Shown here: positions 42,780 to 52,237 of the stretch, in pieces | How the letters are laid out: the number at the start of each line of letters is the position of its first letter | Position numbering within the stretch: position 1 is the first letter of the stretch | Assembly (NCBI GenBank): GCA_029056055.1 | Contig: JAIDCC010000098.1 | Location: 20,321 to 84,320 of the forward strand | Length of the DNA: 64,000 nucleotides | Reading direction: 5' to 3' | Origin: Duncaniella sp. | Lineage (GTDB): Bacteria; Bacteroidota; Bacteroidia; Bacteroidales; Muribaculaceae | Made by a program: the position numbers and the translations under genes | Notes under the pieces: generated by a model | What the model was told of the DNA's origin: nothing | Databases searched by the model: none | Seen by the model: the letters and a program-made list of their open reading frames with translations, nothing else

Positions 42780-44046
42780 ACACCGCTCGCCGTGGCTCTG
42801 GATTCCCACGCTCTACTTCGCGCAGGGACTTCCCTACGTGGCCGTGATGACCCTTTCGGTCATCATGTACAAGCGTCTCGGCATCAGCAATACCGATATA
42901 GCATTTTTCACAGGCTGGCTCTACCTGCCCTGGGTGATTAAACCTCTCTGGAGTCCGTTCGTCGACATTTTCTCTACGAAACGCCGCTGGATTGTGGCGA
43001 TGCAGGCTGTGGTAGCGCTCGCGCTCGCCTCGCTGGCGTTCTGTCTGCCCGGACCGATGTTTTTCCGCCTTTCCCTCGCGGCGTTCTGGCTCACGGGGTT
43101 TGCTTCGGCCACCCACGACATCGCCGCCGACGGCTTCTACATTCTCGCCCTTTCCGAACACGAACAGTCGTTCTACGTCGGCATACGCTCGACGTTCTAC
43201 AGAATTGCCTCTGTTGCGGGTCAGGGGCTTCTCGTGGTTCTGGCCGGTTACTGCGAGGAACACACCGGCGACATCCCTTTCTCGTGGGCCATCGTCTTCG
43301 GGCTTCTTTCAACCCTTTTCGTAGGATTTGCGGCCTATCATGCCTTCATCCTGCCGCGAGTTGAAGCCTCTCGGACTGAGACCGTTTCAGGCACTGCCGT
43401 GTGGCGAGACTTCGCAACGGTGTGGAAAGAGTTCTTCCGGAAACCGGGTGTTGTGACGGCCATCATCTTCATGCTTCTCTACCGCCTGCCTGAGGCGCAA
43501 CTTGTCAAACTCATTCAGCCCTTTCTCCTTGACACACCTGCCAACGGCGGACTCGGGCTATCCACTTCAAACGTCGGACTCGTTTACGGCACCGTCGGCG
43601 TAATCGGCCTGACCCTCGGCGGCATCATCGGGGGCTTGTGCGCGGCACGCGGCGGCCTCGCGAAATGGCTCAAACCTATGGCCTGGAGCATGTCGCTCAC
43701 CTGCCTGACGTTTGTCTACCTCAGTCTCGTCCCTTCGGCCTCGCTCCCCGAAATCTATTCTTGCGTCTTCATCGAACAATTCGGCTATGGTTTCGGTTTT
43801 ACAGCTTATATGCTCTACCTGATTTACTTCTCGGAAGGAAAGTATGCCACGTCGCATTACAGCATCTGCACCGGCTTCATGGCCTTGTCGATGATGCTCC
43901 CCGGCATGGCTGCCGGATGGATTGCCGACAGCTTCGGCTACCCGGCGTTTTTCATCTGGACTATGGTGTGCTGCGTCGCCACCATCGCCACCGCGTCGCT
44001 AATCAAGGTCAATCCTGAATTCGGCCGCAAGACCAACAAAAATTAA
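42754..44046 (+). CDS. ampG: AmpG-like MFS transporter (muropeptide permease family)
   Basis: WIPTLYFAQGLPYVAVMTLSVIMYKRLGISNTDIAFFTGWLYLPWVIKPLWSPFVD. Confidence 0.85.
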   Translation: MDKSNASTKHRSPWLWIPTLYFAQGLPYVAVMTLSVIMYKRLGISNTDIAFFTGWLYLPWVIKPLWSPFVDIFSTKRRWIVAMQAVVALALASLAFCLPGPMFFRLSLAAFWLTGFASATHDIAADGFYILALSEHEQSFYVGIRSTFYRIASVAGQGLLVVLAGYCEEHTGDIPFSWAIVFGLLSTLFVGFAAYHAFILPRVEASRTETVSGTAVWRDFATVWKEFFRKPGVVTAIIFMLLYRLPEAQLVKLIQPFLLDTPANGGLGLSTSNVGLVYGTVGVIGLTLGGIIGGLCAARGGLAKWLKPMAWSMSLTCLTFVYLSLVPSASLPEIYSCVFIEQFGYGFGFTAYMLYLIYFSEGKYATSHYSICTGFMALSMMLPGMAAGWIADSFGYPAFFIWTMVCCVATIATASLIKVNPEFGRKTNKN

Positions 44047-44069
44047 ACAACATCCTCAATCCCGAAAAT

Positions 44070-45353
44070 ATGAAAACTTCTCTGCTCTCTCTCTGTTTCG
44101 CGGCTCTCGCATTGGGCGCGTGCGGTTCGCCCGTCAACGACCGGGAGACCGTTGAAACCGAAGCATCCTATACCATCGAACAGGGTTCGGTCGAAACCGG
44201 TATCGAAGTGCTCAAAGACAACCATTTCGATATTCTTAAAGGCAAAAGGGTAGGACTCATCACCAATCCTACCGGTGTCGATGCTCAATTGAAATCTACG
44301 ATTGACATTCTCAACGAGGCCGAGGGGGTCACCCTGGCCGCTCTTTTCGCACCCGAGCATGGTGTGAGAGGTGACTACGTTGCGGGTGCCACCGTCAAGT
44401 CGAACGTCGACGCCAAGACAGGCGTAAAAGTCTACTCGCTCTACGGCAGCAGCCACAAGCCTTCGCAGGAGATGCTCAAAGGACTCGACGTGCTCGTCTA
44501 CGACATTCAGGACATCGGCTGCCGCTCGTTCACCTTTATCTCCACTATGGGGCTCGCCATGCAGGCTGCCGCGCAGGCCGGCATTGAGTTTGTGGTGTTA
44601 GACCGCCCGAATCCGCTCGGTGGCGAAAGGGTAGAGGGCCCCGGCGTTGACGCGGATTGCTTCTCGTTTGTCAGCCAATTTGACATTCCATACGTCTATG
44701 GTCTCACCCCCGGCGAACTCGCCTCCTACTTCGTCGGCGAAGGCATTGTACCGTCGAGTCTGAAACTAACCGTGGTGCCTCTGAGCGGATGGAGCCGCGA
44801 CATGACCTACGATGCTACCGGTCTGCCCTGGGTGCTTCCGTCGCCCCACATTCCTCAGCCTGTTACCGCCTTGTTCTATCCCGCCACAGGCATCATGGGC
44901 GAGCTTGAATACGTCAACATCGGTGTGGGCTACACACTCCCGTTCCAACTTGCCACGGCCCCGTGGATAGACGGTCACAAACTCTGCGACGCCATGCGCG
45001 AGGCGAAGGTGCCCGGCATGGAATGGCGCCCCGTGTTCTACAAACCTTTCTACAGCCAGTTCAAAGGAGAAGCCGTTTCGGGAGTACAGCCTTACTTTGC
45101 CGACCCCGACAAGGCGGTGATTTCGCTCACCCAATTCTACATCATGGAACAACTCGCACGCCTTTACCCGGTGCATAAGCCTTTCGCCTCAGCCTCGCAA
45201 ACGCGTCTGGCTATGTTCGACAAAGTCTGCGGCTCTAAAAAGATTCGTCAGGCATTCTCGAAAAACTATCGTGTGGCCGACATCTACGACCTCTGGATGG
45301 GTGGCTGCGACGCTTTCCGCGAAAAGACACGCAAGTATCGCCTTTATGAATAA
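44070..45353 (+). CDS. DUF1343 exo-beta-N-acetylmuramidase NamZ-like lipoprotein
   Basis: Lipobox ALGAC; GKRVGLITNPTGVD, LFAPEHGVRGD, VLDRPNPLGG. Confidence 0.88.
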   Translation: MKTSLLSLCFAALALGACGSPVNDRETVETEASYTIEQGSVETGIEVLKDNHFDILKGKRVGLITNPTGVDAQLKSTIDILNEAEGVTLAALFAPEHGVRGDYVAGATVKSNVDAKTGVKVYSLYGSSHKPSQEMLKGLDVLVYDIQDIGCRSFTFISTMGLAMQAAAQAGIEFVVLDRPNPLGGERVEGPGVDADCFSFVSQFDIPYVYGLTPGELASYFVGEGIVPSSLKLTVVPLSGWSRDMTYDATGLPWVLPSPHIPQPVTALFYPATGIMGELEYVNIGVGYTLPFQLATAPWIDGHKLCDAMREAKVPGMEWRPVFYKPFYSQFKGEAVSGVQPYFADPDKAVISLTQFYIMEQLARLYPVHKPFASASQTRLAMFDKVCGSKKIRQAFSKNYRVADIYDLWMGGCDAFREKTRKYRLYE

Positions 45354-46149
45354 CCGAATCATAGCCGACTGCGGTGCCACGAAAATCATCTGGGCGGGAG
45401 CGGTCAATGCCGTGACGCACGGTTTTAACGCTGTCTGCGATGACGCGTCGGTGCTTGAGGATGCCCTCGCGTCTGTGGCCGATTGCCGCACGGACATCTC
45501 GCAGGTGTGTTTCTATGGGGCAGGGATTACCGATGACTCCCGTCGCGCCGTGGTGAGAGAGGTTTTGCACCGCCATTTCCCTTCGGCTCAGTTTGAGATT
45601 GAGAGCGACATGGTGGGGACGGCCAAAGCTCTTTGCGGTGACGCTCCCGGAGTGGCGTGCATTCTCGGCACAGGGTCAAATTCATGCCTGTGGGACGGGA
45701 CGCGCATCGTGGCAAACACTCCGTCGCTCGGCTATCTGCTCGGCGACGAGGGAAGCGGCGCGGTGATGGGACGAAATTTCGTCACCCGATTGCTCAAACA
45801 CCGCTTTTCGAAAGAGGTGGAAGACGAGGTGTCGCTCACTCCGTCGCAAGCCGTCGAAGCGGTCTACCGCGGGACGGCGCCCAAACAGTTTCTGAGCAGA
45901 TTTGCCCCTGTCATCCTGCGCCTCGCACGGCGTCACTCCGACGTGGCCGAATTTGTCATATCGCAGTTTGAAGACTTCTTCATCTTCAACATCACTCCCT
46001 ATGCCATCGACGCCTCAACACCGGTAAACTTCACCGGCGGCGTGGCTCACAACTTCAAGGAATTCCTCGCTGAAGCCGCCCGGCGGCGTGGCTATACTAT
46101 CGGCCGCATCATCAACGACCCGATAAGCGAACTTCTGAAAAACTTTTAA
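45346..46149 (+). CDS. BadF/BadG-type sugar kinase (GlcNAc/MurNAc kinase-like)
   Basis: IIADCGATK, GTGSNSCLWDG, LLGDEGSGAVMGR, FTGGVAHNF; start 45346. Confidence 0.8.
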   Translation: MNNRIIADCGATKIIWAGAVNAVTHGFNAVCDDASVLEDALASVADCRTDISQVCFYGAGITDDSRRAVVREVLHRHFPSAQFEIESDMVGTAKALCGDAPGVACILGTGSNSCLWDGTRIVANTPSLGYLLGDEGSGAVMGRNFVTRLLKHRFSKEVEDEVSLTPSQAVEAVYRGTAPKQFLSRFAPVILRLARRHSDVAEFVISQFEDFFIFNITPYAIDASTPVNFTGGVAHNFKEFLAEAARRRGYTIGRIINDPISELLKNF

Positions 46150-46167
46150 TCCCCCATTACTCATATC

Positions 46168-48093
46168 ATGAAAAAACTCTTTTTTCCGGCGTTGCTTATG
46201 GCCGCGCTGACCGCGCAAGGCGTGACTCTCGATGTCGATGCATCGCGTCTGAAAAAGGCTGTCAAAGTGTCTCCCACGATGTATGGCATCTTTTTCGAAG
46301 ACATTAATTTCGGTGCCGACGGAGGTCTGTATGCCGAAAAAATCAAAAACCGGTCTTTCGAGTTTCCGCAGGCCTTCATGGGCTGGGACACCTATGGCAA
46401 TGTGGCTCTTCGCGAAGACGGCCCGTTCGAACGCAATCCTCACTACGTCAGACTCTCTCCTTCGGGGCACGCCCACAAACGCACCGGCCTGCAGAACGAA
46501 GGCTTCTTCGGTGTGTCATGGCACGCAGGCGAGCAACTCCGTTTCAGCGTCTGGGCCCGTGGAAAGGGTGGTCGGATTGATGTGCAGCTGGTCAATCCCG
46601 CAGCTTCGGGCGAAACGCAGGTGATGGCTTCGCAGACGCTCGACATCACTTCTGACAACTGGGAACGTTACACCCTTACTCTTACACCCGAGGAAGGACT
46701 CTCGAAGGGAATGCTCCGCATCAACTTGCGAGGCGACCGCAGCGTTGACCTCGAACACATCTCTCTCTTTCCGGCCGACACATGGAAGGGGCGCGAGGGG
46801 GGTATGCGCAAAGACCTCGCCGCCAAGCTCGATTCGCTCAATCCCGGTGTGTTCCGTTTCCCCGGTGGTTGCATCGTAGAGGGCACCGACCTCGCTACAC
46901 GCTACCAATGGAAAAACACTGTCGGCCCGGTTGAAAATCGCCCGCTCAACGAAAACCGCTGGCACTACACGTTCCCCCATCGTCTCTACCCCGACTACTA
47001 CCAGACCGGCGGTCTCGGGTTCTTCGAATACTTCCAGCTCTCAGAGGACTTCGGGGCCGAGCCGCTGCCTGTTCTCAGCGTAGGCCTCGCTTGCCAGTAT
47101 CAGAATTCCGACCCCGAGGCTCACGTCGCGCTCGACGACCTTCAGCCCTACATCGACGATGCCGTCGACCTCGTGGAATTTGCCCTCGGTGACTCCACTA
47201 CGACGTGGGGGCGCGTGCGTGCTCAGATGGGACATCCCGAACCCTTCACCCTAAACTACATCGCCATCGGCAACGAGCAGTGGGATTCGCTCTACACGCA
47301 GCGCCTCGCGCTCTTCATCGACAGAATGCGTAAGGAGTGTCCCGACATCAAAATCATCGGCTCGTCGGGTCCCGACTCCGAGGGTGCCAAGTACGACTAT
47401 CTCTGGCCCGAAATGCGTCGCCTCGGGGTTGACCTTGTCGACGAGCATTTCTACCGCCCGGCTGAATGGTTCATCAACGGCGCCACACGTTACGACAAGT
47501 TCCCCCGCAAAGGCCCGAAAGTCTTTGCCGGCGAATACGCATGCCATCTGAAAGGCCACAAGCAAAACCATTTCAAGGCTTCATTGCTCGAAGCCGCCTT
47601 CATGACCGGCCTCGAACGCAACGCCGATGTGGTCACCATGGCCACCTACGCCCCCCTCTTCGCTCACGTCGACGGTTGGCAGTGGCGTCCCGACCTCATT
47701 TGGTTTGACAATCTCAATTCGGTGGCGTCGGCTTCCTACTACGTTCAGCAGATTTATGGAACCAACCCCGGAACCCACGTGCTGCCCGCCACCACGAATG
47801 GCGAACCCCTCACAGGGCAGGATGGTCTTTATGCTTCCGCCGTCTACGACCAGCCCACGGGCGAATACATCGTCAAGGTGGTCAACATCAACGACGAGCC
47901 CCGGCCCTTCGCCATAAATCTCAAAGGCGCCAAGCCCGAAAGCCTCACGACCATCACTCTCTCCTCGACGGACCTCATGGCCGACAACACCCTCGAATCA
48001 CCCCGCGCAGTCGTCCCCGTGACGGAAAATATGCCGTTGGCCGACTCCTACACCATTCCGGCCAACAGCTTCGTGACTTTCAAAATGAAGTAA
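46168..48093 (+). CDS. GH51 alpha-L-arabinofuranosidase, secreted
   Basis: Signal peptide; YGIFFEDINFGADGGLYAEKIKNRSFEF; FPGGCIVEG; AIGNEQWD. Confidence 0.88.
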   Translation: MKKLFFPALLMAALTAQGVTLDVDASRLKKAVKVSPTMYGIFFEDINFGADGGLYAEKIKNRSFEFPQAFMGWDTYGNVALREDGPFERNPHYVRLSPSGHAHKRTGLQNEGFFGVSWHAGEQLRFSVWARGKGGRIDVQLVNPAASGETQVMASQTLDITSDNWERYTLTLTPEEGLSKGMLRINLRGDRSVDLEHISLFPADTWKGREGGMRKDLAAKLDSLNPGVFRFPGGCIVEGTDLATRYQWKNTVGPVENRPLNENRWHYTFPHRLYPDYYQTGGLGFFEYFQLSEDFGAEPLPVLSVGLACQYQNSDPEAHVALDDLQPYIDDAVDLVEFALGDSTTTWGRVRAQMGHPEPFTLNYIAIGNEQWDSLYTQRLALFIDRMRKECPDIKIIGSSGPDSEGAKYDYLWPEMRRLGVDLVDEHFYRPAEWFINGATRYDKFPRKGPKVFAGEYACHLKGHKQNHFKASLLEAAFMTGLERNADVVTMATYAPLFAHVDGWQWRPDLIWFDNLNSVASASYYVQQIYGTNPGTHVLPATTNGEPLTGQDGLYASAVYDQPTGEYIVKVVNINDEPRPFAINLKGAKPESLTTITLSSTDLMADNTLESPRAVVPVTENMPLADSYTIPANSFVTFKMK

Positions 48094-48136
48094 TCCTCCC
48101 CCGCCGATTTGGTAGGAAATTCAATTAGGATGTAAA

Positions 48137-48167
48137 AAGAAGGCGCACCCTCGGGATGCGCCTTCTT
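48137..48167. terminator. Bidirectional terminator
   Basis: AAGAAGGCGCA/TGCGCCTTCTT perfect 11-bp stem between convergent genes. Confidence 0.85.
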
Positions 48168-48188
48168 CTGTTGAGTATGTTTTCTCGT

Positions 48189-48542
48189 TCACACACCGAG
48201 AACGATAGCCGGGTCAATATTGAGTTTTTGACTGATTGTCCGCGCTTGATTGAGAGTAGGCTCTCTTTTCCCTGAGAGATACTCACATACTCTCGCGGGA
48301 TTAATTCCAAGTAATTTTGATAGAGCAGCCTGAGTCAGACCCATTTCATACATGCGCAACTTTATGACATCTATCAGCGCCGGCTTGCCGATGGGATAAT
48401 GCTGCTCATCGTAATCAGCCACCAAATTACCGAGGAGGGTCAATTCTACCATCTCCGGGTCATCTTCAGGGAGTCGTAGCATCAGTTCCTCTACTCTCTT
48501 GAGAGCTACCTGATACTGCATTTCATTTTCTATCTTAGTCAT
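48189..48542 (-). CDS. HigA-like antitoxin / XRE HTH protein
   Basis: IKLRMYEMGLTQAALSKLLGINPARVCEYLSGKREPTLNQARTISQKLNIDPAIVLG. Confidence 0.75.
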   Translation of the reverse strand: MTKIENEMQYQVALKRVEELMLRLPEDDPEMVELTLLGNLVADYDEQHYPIGKPALIDVIKLRMYEMGLTQAALSKLLGINPARVCEYLSGKREPTLNQARTISQKLNIDPAIVLGV

Positions 48543-48606
48543 ATTCGCTGATAATTAGATTGCAGACCACTCAAGACGCTCTATTTGTATTACGCGGAGT
48601 GGTAAT

Positions 48607-49830
48607 TTATTCTATCCCATACTCTTTGATTTTGCGATAGAGGGTGCGCTCCGAGATGTTGAGCTCTTTGGCCGTAGCCTTTCGGCGGCCGCCGTTTCGC
48701 TCGAGCGAGCGCATGATGGTTTCCTTCTCGGTGTCTTCGAGTGTGCGGGGTTCAGAGACCACCACAGGCCTAACCGAGGTGAGAGGCGAAGCATACGGTT
48801 CGTATTTCACCAGTGATTTCACCATGGGCGTTTCTTCTTCCGCCGGGTCGAACTTCTCAATCACGGGATGACATGTCAGCGCCCTGACCGAACGCCCTTC
48901 GAGGGCATCGATGCGCGAAGCGAGACGCGCCACTTCGTTTCTCAGATTGAGAATCATTCCGACGAGTACCTCGCGGTCGGCACTTGTTGTCGTGCTGCAT
49001 GAATCGTCCGGGTCATGCGTGGAGACGAGCGACGTTGTCTCTCTCGGCAAGTATCTGTCGAGCATGCTTTCCCCGATGGTTTCTCCCGCCTCAAAAAGCG
49101 CGATTTGCTCCACGACATTTTTGAGTTGACGCACATTGCCGGGCCAACGGTAGTGCTGAAGCTCCATGAGAGCATCAGGCGAGAATTCAATGCGTGGCAT
49201 ATGGTAACGCTCGGCGAAGTCGGCCGCAAACTTTCGGGCCAAAAGAGAAATGTCGGCGCCGCGGTCGCGCAGGGGAGGCACCGGAATGGTGACCGTCGAA
49301 AGCCTGTAATACAGGTCTTCCCTGAATTTCCCCTCGGCCACGGCCTTGGCCATGTCAACGTTGGTTGCGGCGACGATGCGCACGTTGGCTTTGCTCACCT
49401 GCGAAGAACCTACGCGGATGAACTCCCCGGTTTCGAGCACGCGCAGCAGACGCGCCTGCGTGGTGAGCGGCAGTTCAGCCACTTCGTCAAGAAAAATCGT
49501 TCCTCCGTCGGCCTCCTCGAAGTAACCCTTTCGGTCGCTGACCGCGCCGGTGAAAGCTCCTTTCTCATGGCCGAACAGTTCCGAGTCAATCGTGCCTTCA
49601 GGGATAGCTCCGCAGTTGACAGCGATATACTTGGCATGTTTTCGAGGCGAGTAGGCGTGGATGATTTTCGGGAAAAACTCTTTGCCCGTGCCACTCTCGC
49701 CGTTGACGAGCACCGAGAGGTCGATGGGAGCCACACGCAACGCGCGCCCCACAGCCTCGATGAGCGGTTCGGAATGTCCGATTATCCCAAACCGCTGCAT
49801 CGCCTGACGTATGTCCGTAGCTTCACTCAT
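48607..49830 (-). CDS. Sigma-54-interacting transcriptional regulator
   Basis: GESGTGKE, ELFGHEKGAFTGA, GGTIFLDEVAEL, C-terminal Fis-type HTH; ATG at 49830. Confidence 0.93.
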   Translation of the reverse strand: MSEATDIRQAMQRFGIIGHSEPLIEAVGRALRVAPIDLSVLVNGESGTGKEFFPKIIHAYSPRKHAKYIAVNCGAIPEGTIDSELFGHEKGAFTGAVSDRKGYFEEADGGTIFLDEVAELPLTTQARLLRVLETGEFIRVGSSQVSKANVRIVAATNVDMAKAVAEGKFREDLYYRLSTVTIPVPPLRDRGADISLLARKFAADFAERYHMPRIEFSPDALMELQHYRWPGNVRQLKNVVEQIALFEAGETIGESMLDRYLPRETTSLVSTHDPDDSCSTTTSADREVLVGMILNLRNEVARLASRIDALEGRSVRALTCHPVIEKFDPAEEETPMVKSLVKYEPYASPLTSVRPVVVSEPRTLEDTEKETIMRSLERNGGRRKATAKELNISERTLYRKIKEYGIE

Positions 49831-50684
49831 CACTTATACTTTTCGCCAAGTGAGAGCGTCAGGTCGCGAAGCCATTCGCCCAGCGCCTCAGGCGTCTCGG
49901 CGTGTGCCTTGATTTCCTCAACCGACAGGGGGTCGCCTATAGATATGTGAAGGGTGTCGCCCTTGCGGCGGAAGACTTCTGCCGGGAGACGCAACGTGCG
50001 GAGCTGCCAGCTCACGAGCCCGATGGCCTTGAAAATCCACGAGTTTGTGCCATGAAAGAAAATGGGAATCACAGGCACTTTCAACTGCATGATGAGACGC
50101 ATTATCGATTCCTTCCACGGATTTTCGGTGAATTTGAGGTGCTTGTTGTAGTTGCCTACCGAGCCGGCCGGGAAGAAGCCTATCGGTTTGCCCTGACGCA
50201 CCTGCATGATTGCTTCCTTGATGCCCGCCATAGAAACAGCTTTCTTGGCAGGGTCGTCGGAAGCCGACTGGTCGACGGCGATGAAGTTGGGACGCATCGC
50301 CGTGATATGATTCAGAATCATGTTGACCATCACCTTGTAGTCCGGGCGTCGCGAGCCTACCAAATCTATAAGCGTAATGCCGTCGAGCGCACCGAAGGGG
50401 TGATTGGAGACAGTGATGAAAGCTCCCTCGGGCAGATTGTCGAGCACCTGCTCGTTGTCAATCTTCAATTTTATGTCTAGGTCTGAGAGCAGGCCGCGAC
50501 AGAATTGGGGCCCGGGAGTGTCGAAATTGTGGTCGTGAATCCAGTTGACTTTATCCACGTCGAGAAACTTCATCAGCGCGTTCACGAGCTTGGGATGCCC
50601 TTTGAGCGCGGGCACCATATTTGAGATGTCCTCGTAGTCAAGCACCGTGCGCTTCACCGGGACATTGTTTTCTGTGGTTTCCAT
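49830..50684 (-). CDS. Lysophospholipid/O-acyltransferase (PlsC/hemolysin-type)
   Basis: TVSNHPFGALDGI and GFFPAGSVGNY; start 50684 (METTENNV). Confidence 0.8.
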   Translation of the reverse strand: METTENNVPVKRTVLDYEDISNMVPALKGHPKLVNALMKFLDVDKVNWIHDHNFDTPGPQFCRGLLSDLDIKLKIDNEQVLDNLPEGAFITVSNHPFGALDGITLIDLVGSRRPDYKVMVNMILNHITAMRPNFIAVDQSASDDPAKKAVSMAGIKEAIMQVRQGKPIGFFPAGSVGNYNKHLKFTENPWKESIMRLIMQLKVPVIPIFFHGTNSWIFKAIGLVSWQLRTLRLPAEVFRRKGDTLHISIGDPLSVEEIKAHAETPEALGEWLRDLTLSLGEKYK

Positions 50685-50848
50685 ATTACAAAGTCGAGTA
50701 ATTGAAATAAGTACAAAATTACGAAATTTTTTTGAGTCTGACCCTCCTTTGTGGCTTTTCAATCCATAAAATGTCCTATTTTGACAAATCTACGACTCCC
50801 ATTTGAAAAAAATTGCGCAAAATCTATCAAAGTGTGAATAAAATTTCG

Positions 50849-50856
50849 TAACTTTG
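50849..50856 (+). promoter_or_regulatory. -7 box TAACTTTG upstream of serine palmitoyltransferase
   Basis: TAnnTTTG match in the divergent intergenic region. Confidence 0.5.
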
Positions 50857-50952
50857 CAAAGAATTAAAGCGACCGCTCTCTTTCGGCCGCACTAAATGAA
50901 CATTGTGCAATCTTAAACGTCATCACATTACCGACGTAAGAACTCATTTCAA

Positions 50953-52140
50953 ATGACACTTTTACAAGAGAAACTCAGTCGCTACACGGCGCCTCAGCAG
51001 GCTAAGGCTGCCGGTGTGTATCCCTACTTCCGAGCTATTTCGAGCGAACAGGATCCGGAAGTCATCATTGATGGCAAGAAGGTGCTGATGTTCGGTTCAA
51101 ACTGCTACACCGGCCTTGTCAACGACCCCCGAATCAAAGAGGCTGCTGTCGAAGCTACTCGCAAATACGGCACCGGATGCGCCGGTTCGCCGTTCCTCAA
51201 CGGCACGCTCGACCTTCACAAGAAGCTTGAGGCGAGATTGGCCGAATACATGGGAAAAGAAGACGTGATGGTCTATTCCACCGGTTTCGGTGTAAACCTC
51301 GGTGTTGTCTCGGCTCTCACCGGCCGCGAAGACTACATCCTCTGGGACGAACAAGACCACGCTTCGATTATCGAAGGCCGTCGTCTCTCGTTCAGCCAGC
51401 AGCTCAAATACAAGCACAATAATATGGAGTCGCTTGAAAAGCAGCTCCGCAAGTGCGACCCCGAACGCGTGAAGCTCATCGTCAGCGACAGTGTCTTCTC
51501 GATGGAAGGCGACGTGGCCAATGTCAAGGAGATGGTAAAGCTCGCCAAGCAGTACAATGCCTCGATTATGATTGACGAGGCTCACGGTATCGGCGTGTTC
51601 GGCCCCGGCGGCCGCGGTGTCTGCCACGCTCAGGGCGTTGCCGACGATGTCGAGCTCATCATGGGCACTTTCTCGAAGTCGTTTGCTTCGCTGGGCGGCT
51701 TCATCGCAACAAACAAGGAAATCACAAACTTCCTGCGTCACCACTCGCGTTCGTATATCTTCACCGCTTCAATCACCCCGGCTTCGACCGCAGCCGCTCT
51801 CGCTGCCCTCGACATCATGATTAACGAGCCCGAACGTCAGGAAAACCTCTGGAAGCTCACGAACCATGCGCTCGAAGGTTTCCGTCAGGCCGGATTTGAG
51901 ATTGGCCACACTTCCACGCCCATCATCCCCCTCTACATCCGCGACGACTTCAAGACCTTCACCATCACCCGCGACCTCCTCGAAGAGGGTATTTTCGTCA
52001 ACCCCGTGGTTTCGCCCGCCGTGGCTCCCACCGACACCCTCATCCGTTTCTCGCTGATGGCCACCCATACCATGGAGCAGGTGGACCGCGCTCTCGAAAC
52101 AATCACCCGTGTATTCAAGCGTCACGGCGTCATCGCCTGA
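50953..52140 (+). CDS. spt: Serine palmitoyltransferase / alpha-oxoamine synthase
   Basis: GVYPYFRAI, MFGSNCYTGL, GTGCAGSPFLNGTLDLH, DEAHGIGVFG, GTFSKSFASLGGF. Confidence 0.88.
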   Translation: MTLLQEKLSRYTAPQQAKAAGVYPYFRAISSEQDPEVIIDGKKVLMFGSNCYTGLVNDPRIKEAAVEATRKYGTGCAGSPFLNGTLDLHKKLEARLAEYMGKEDVMVYSTGFGVNLGVVSALTGREDYILWDEQDHASIIEGRRLSFSQQLKYKHNNMESLEKQLRKCDPERVKLIVSDSVFSMEGDVANVKEMVKLAKQYNASIMIDEAHGIGVFGPGGRGVCHAQGVADDVELIMGTFSKSFASLGGFIATNKEITNFLRHHSRSYIFTASITPASTAAALAALDIMINEPERQENLWKLTNHALEGFRQAGFEIGHTSTPIIPLYIRDDFKTFTITRDLLEEGIFVNPVVSPAVAPTDTLIRFSLMATHTMEQVDRALETITRVFKRHGVIA

Positions 52141-52165
52141 TTGCTTCAAGGAATAGCATAATTGC

Positions 52166-52203
52166 AATCAGCCCCGGCGAAATCTCTTTCGTCGGGGCTG
52201 ATT
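52166..52203. terminator. Terminator between spt and aspD
   Basis: AATCAGCCCCGGCGAAA/TTTCGTCGGGGCTGATT (16/17) followed by TTAATTATTTT. Confidence 0.85.
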
Positions 52204-52237
52204 TTAATTATTTTCTGGCCTATTTTTCAAGAAGCCT

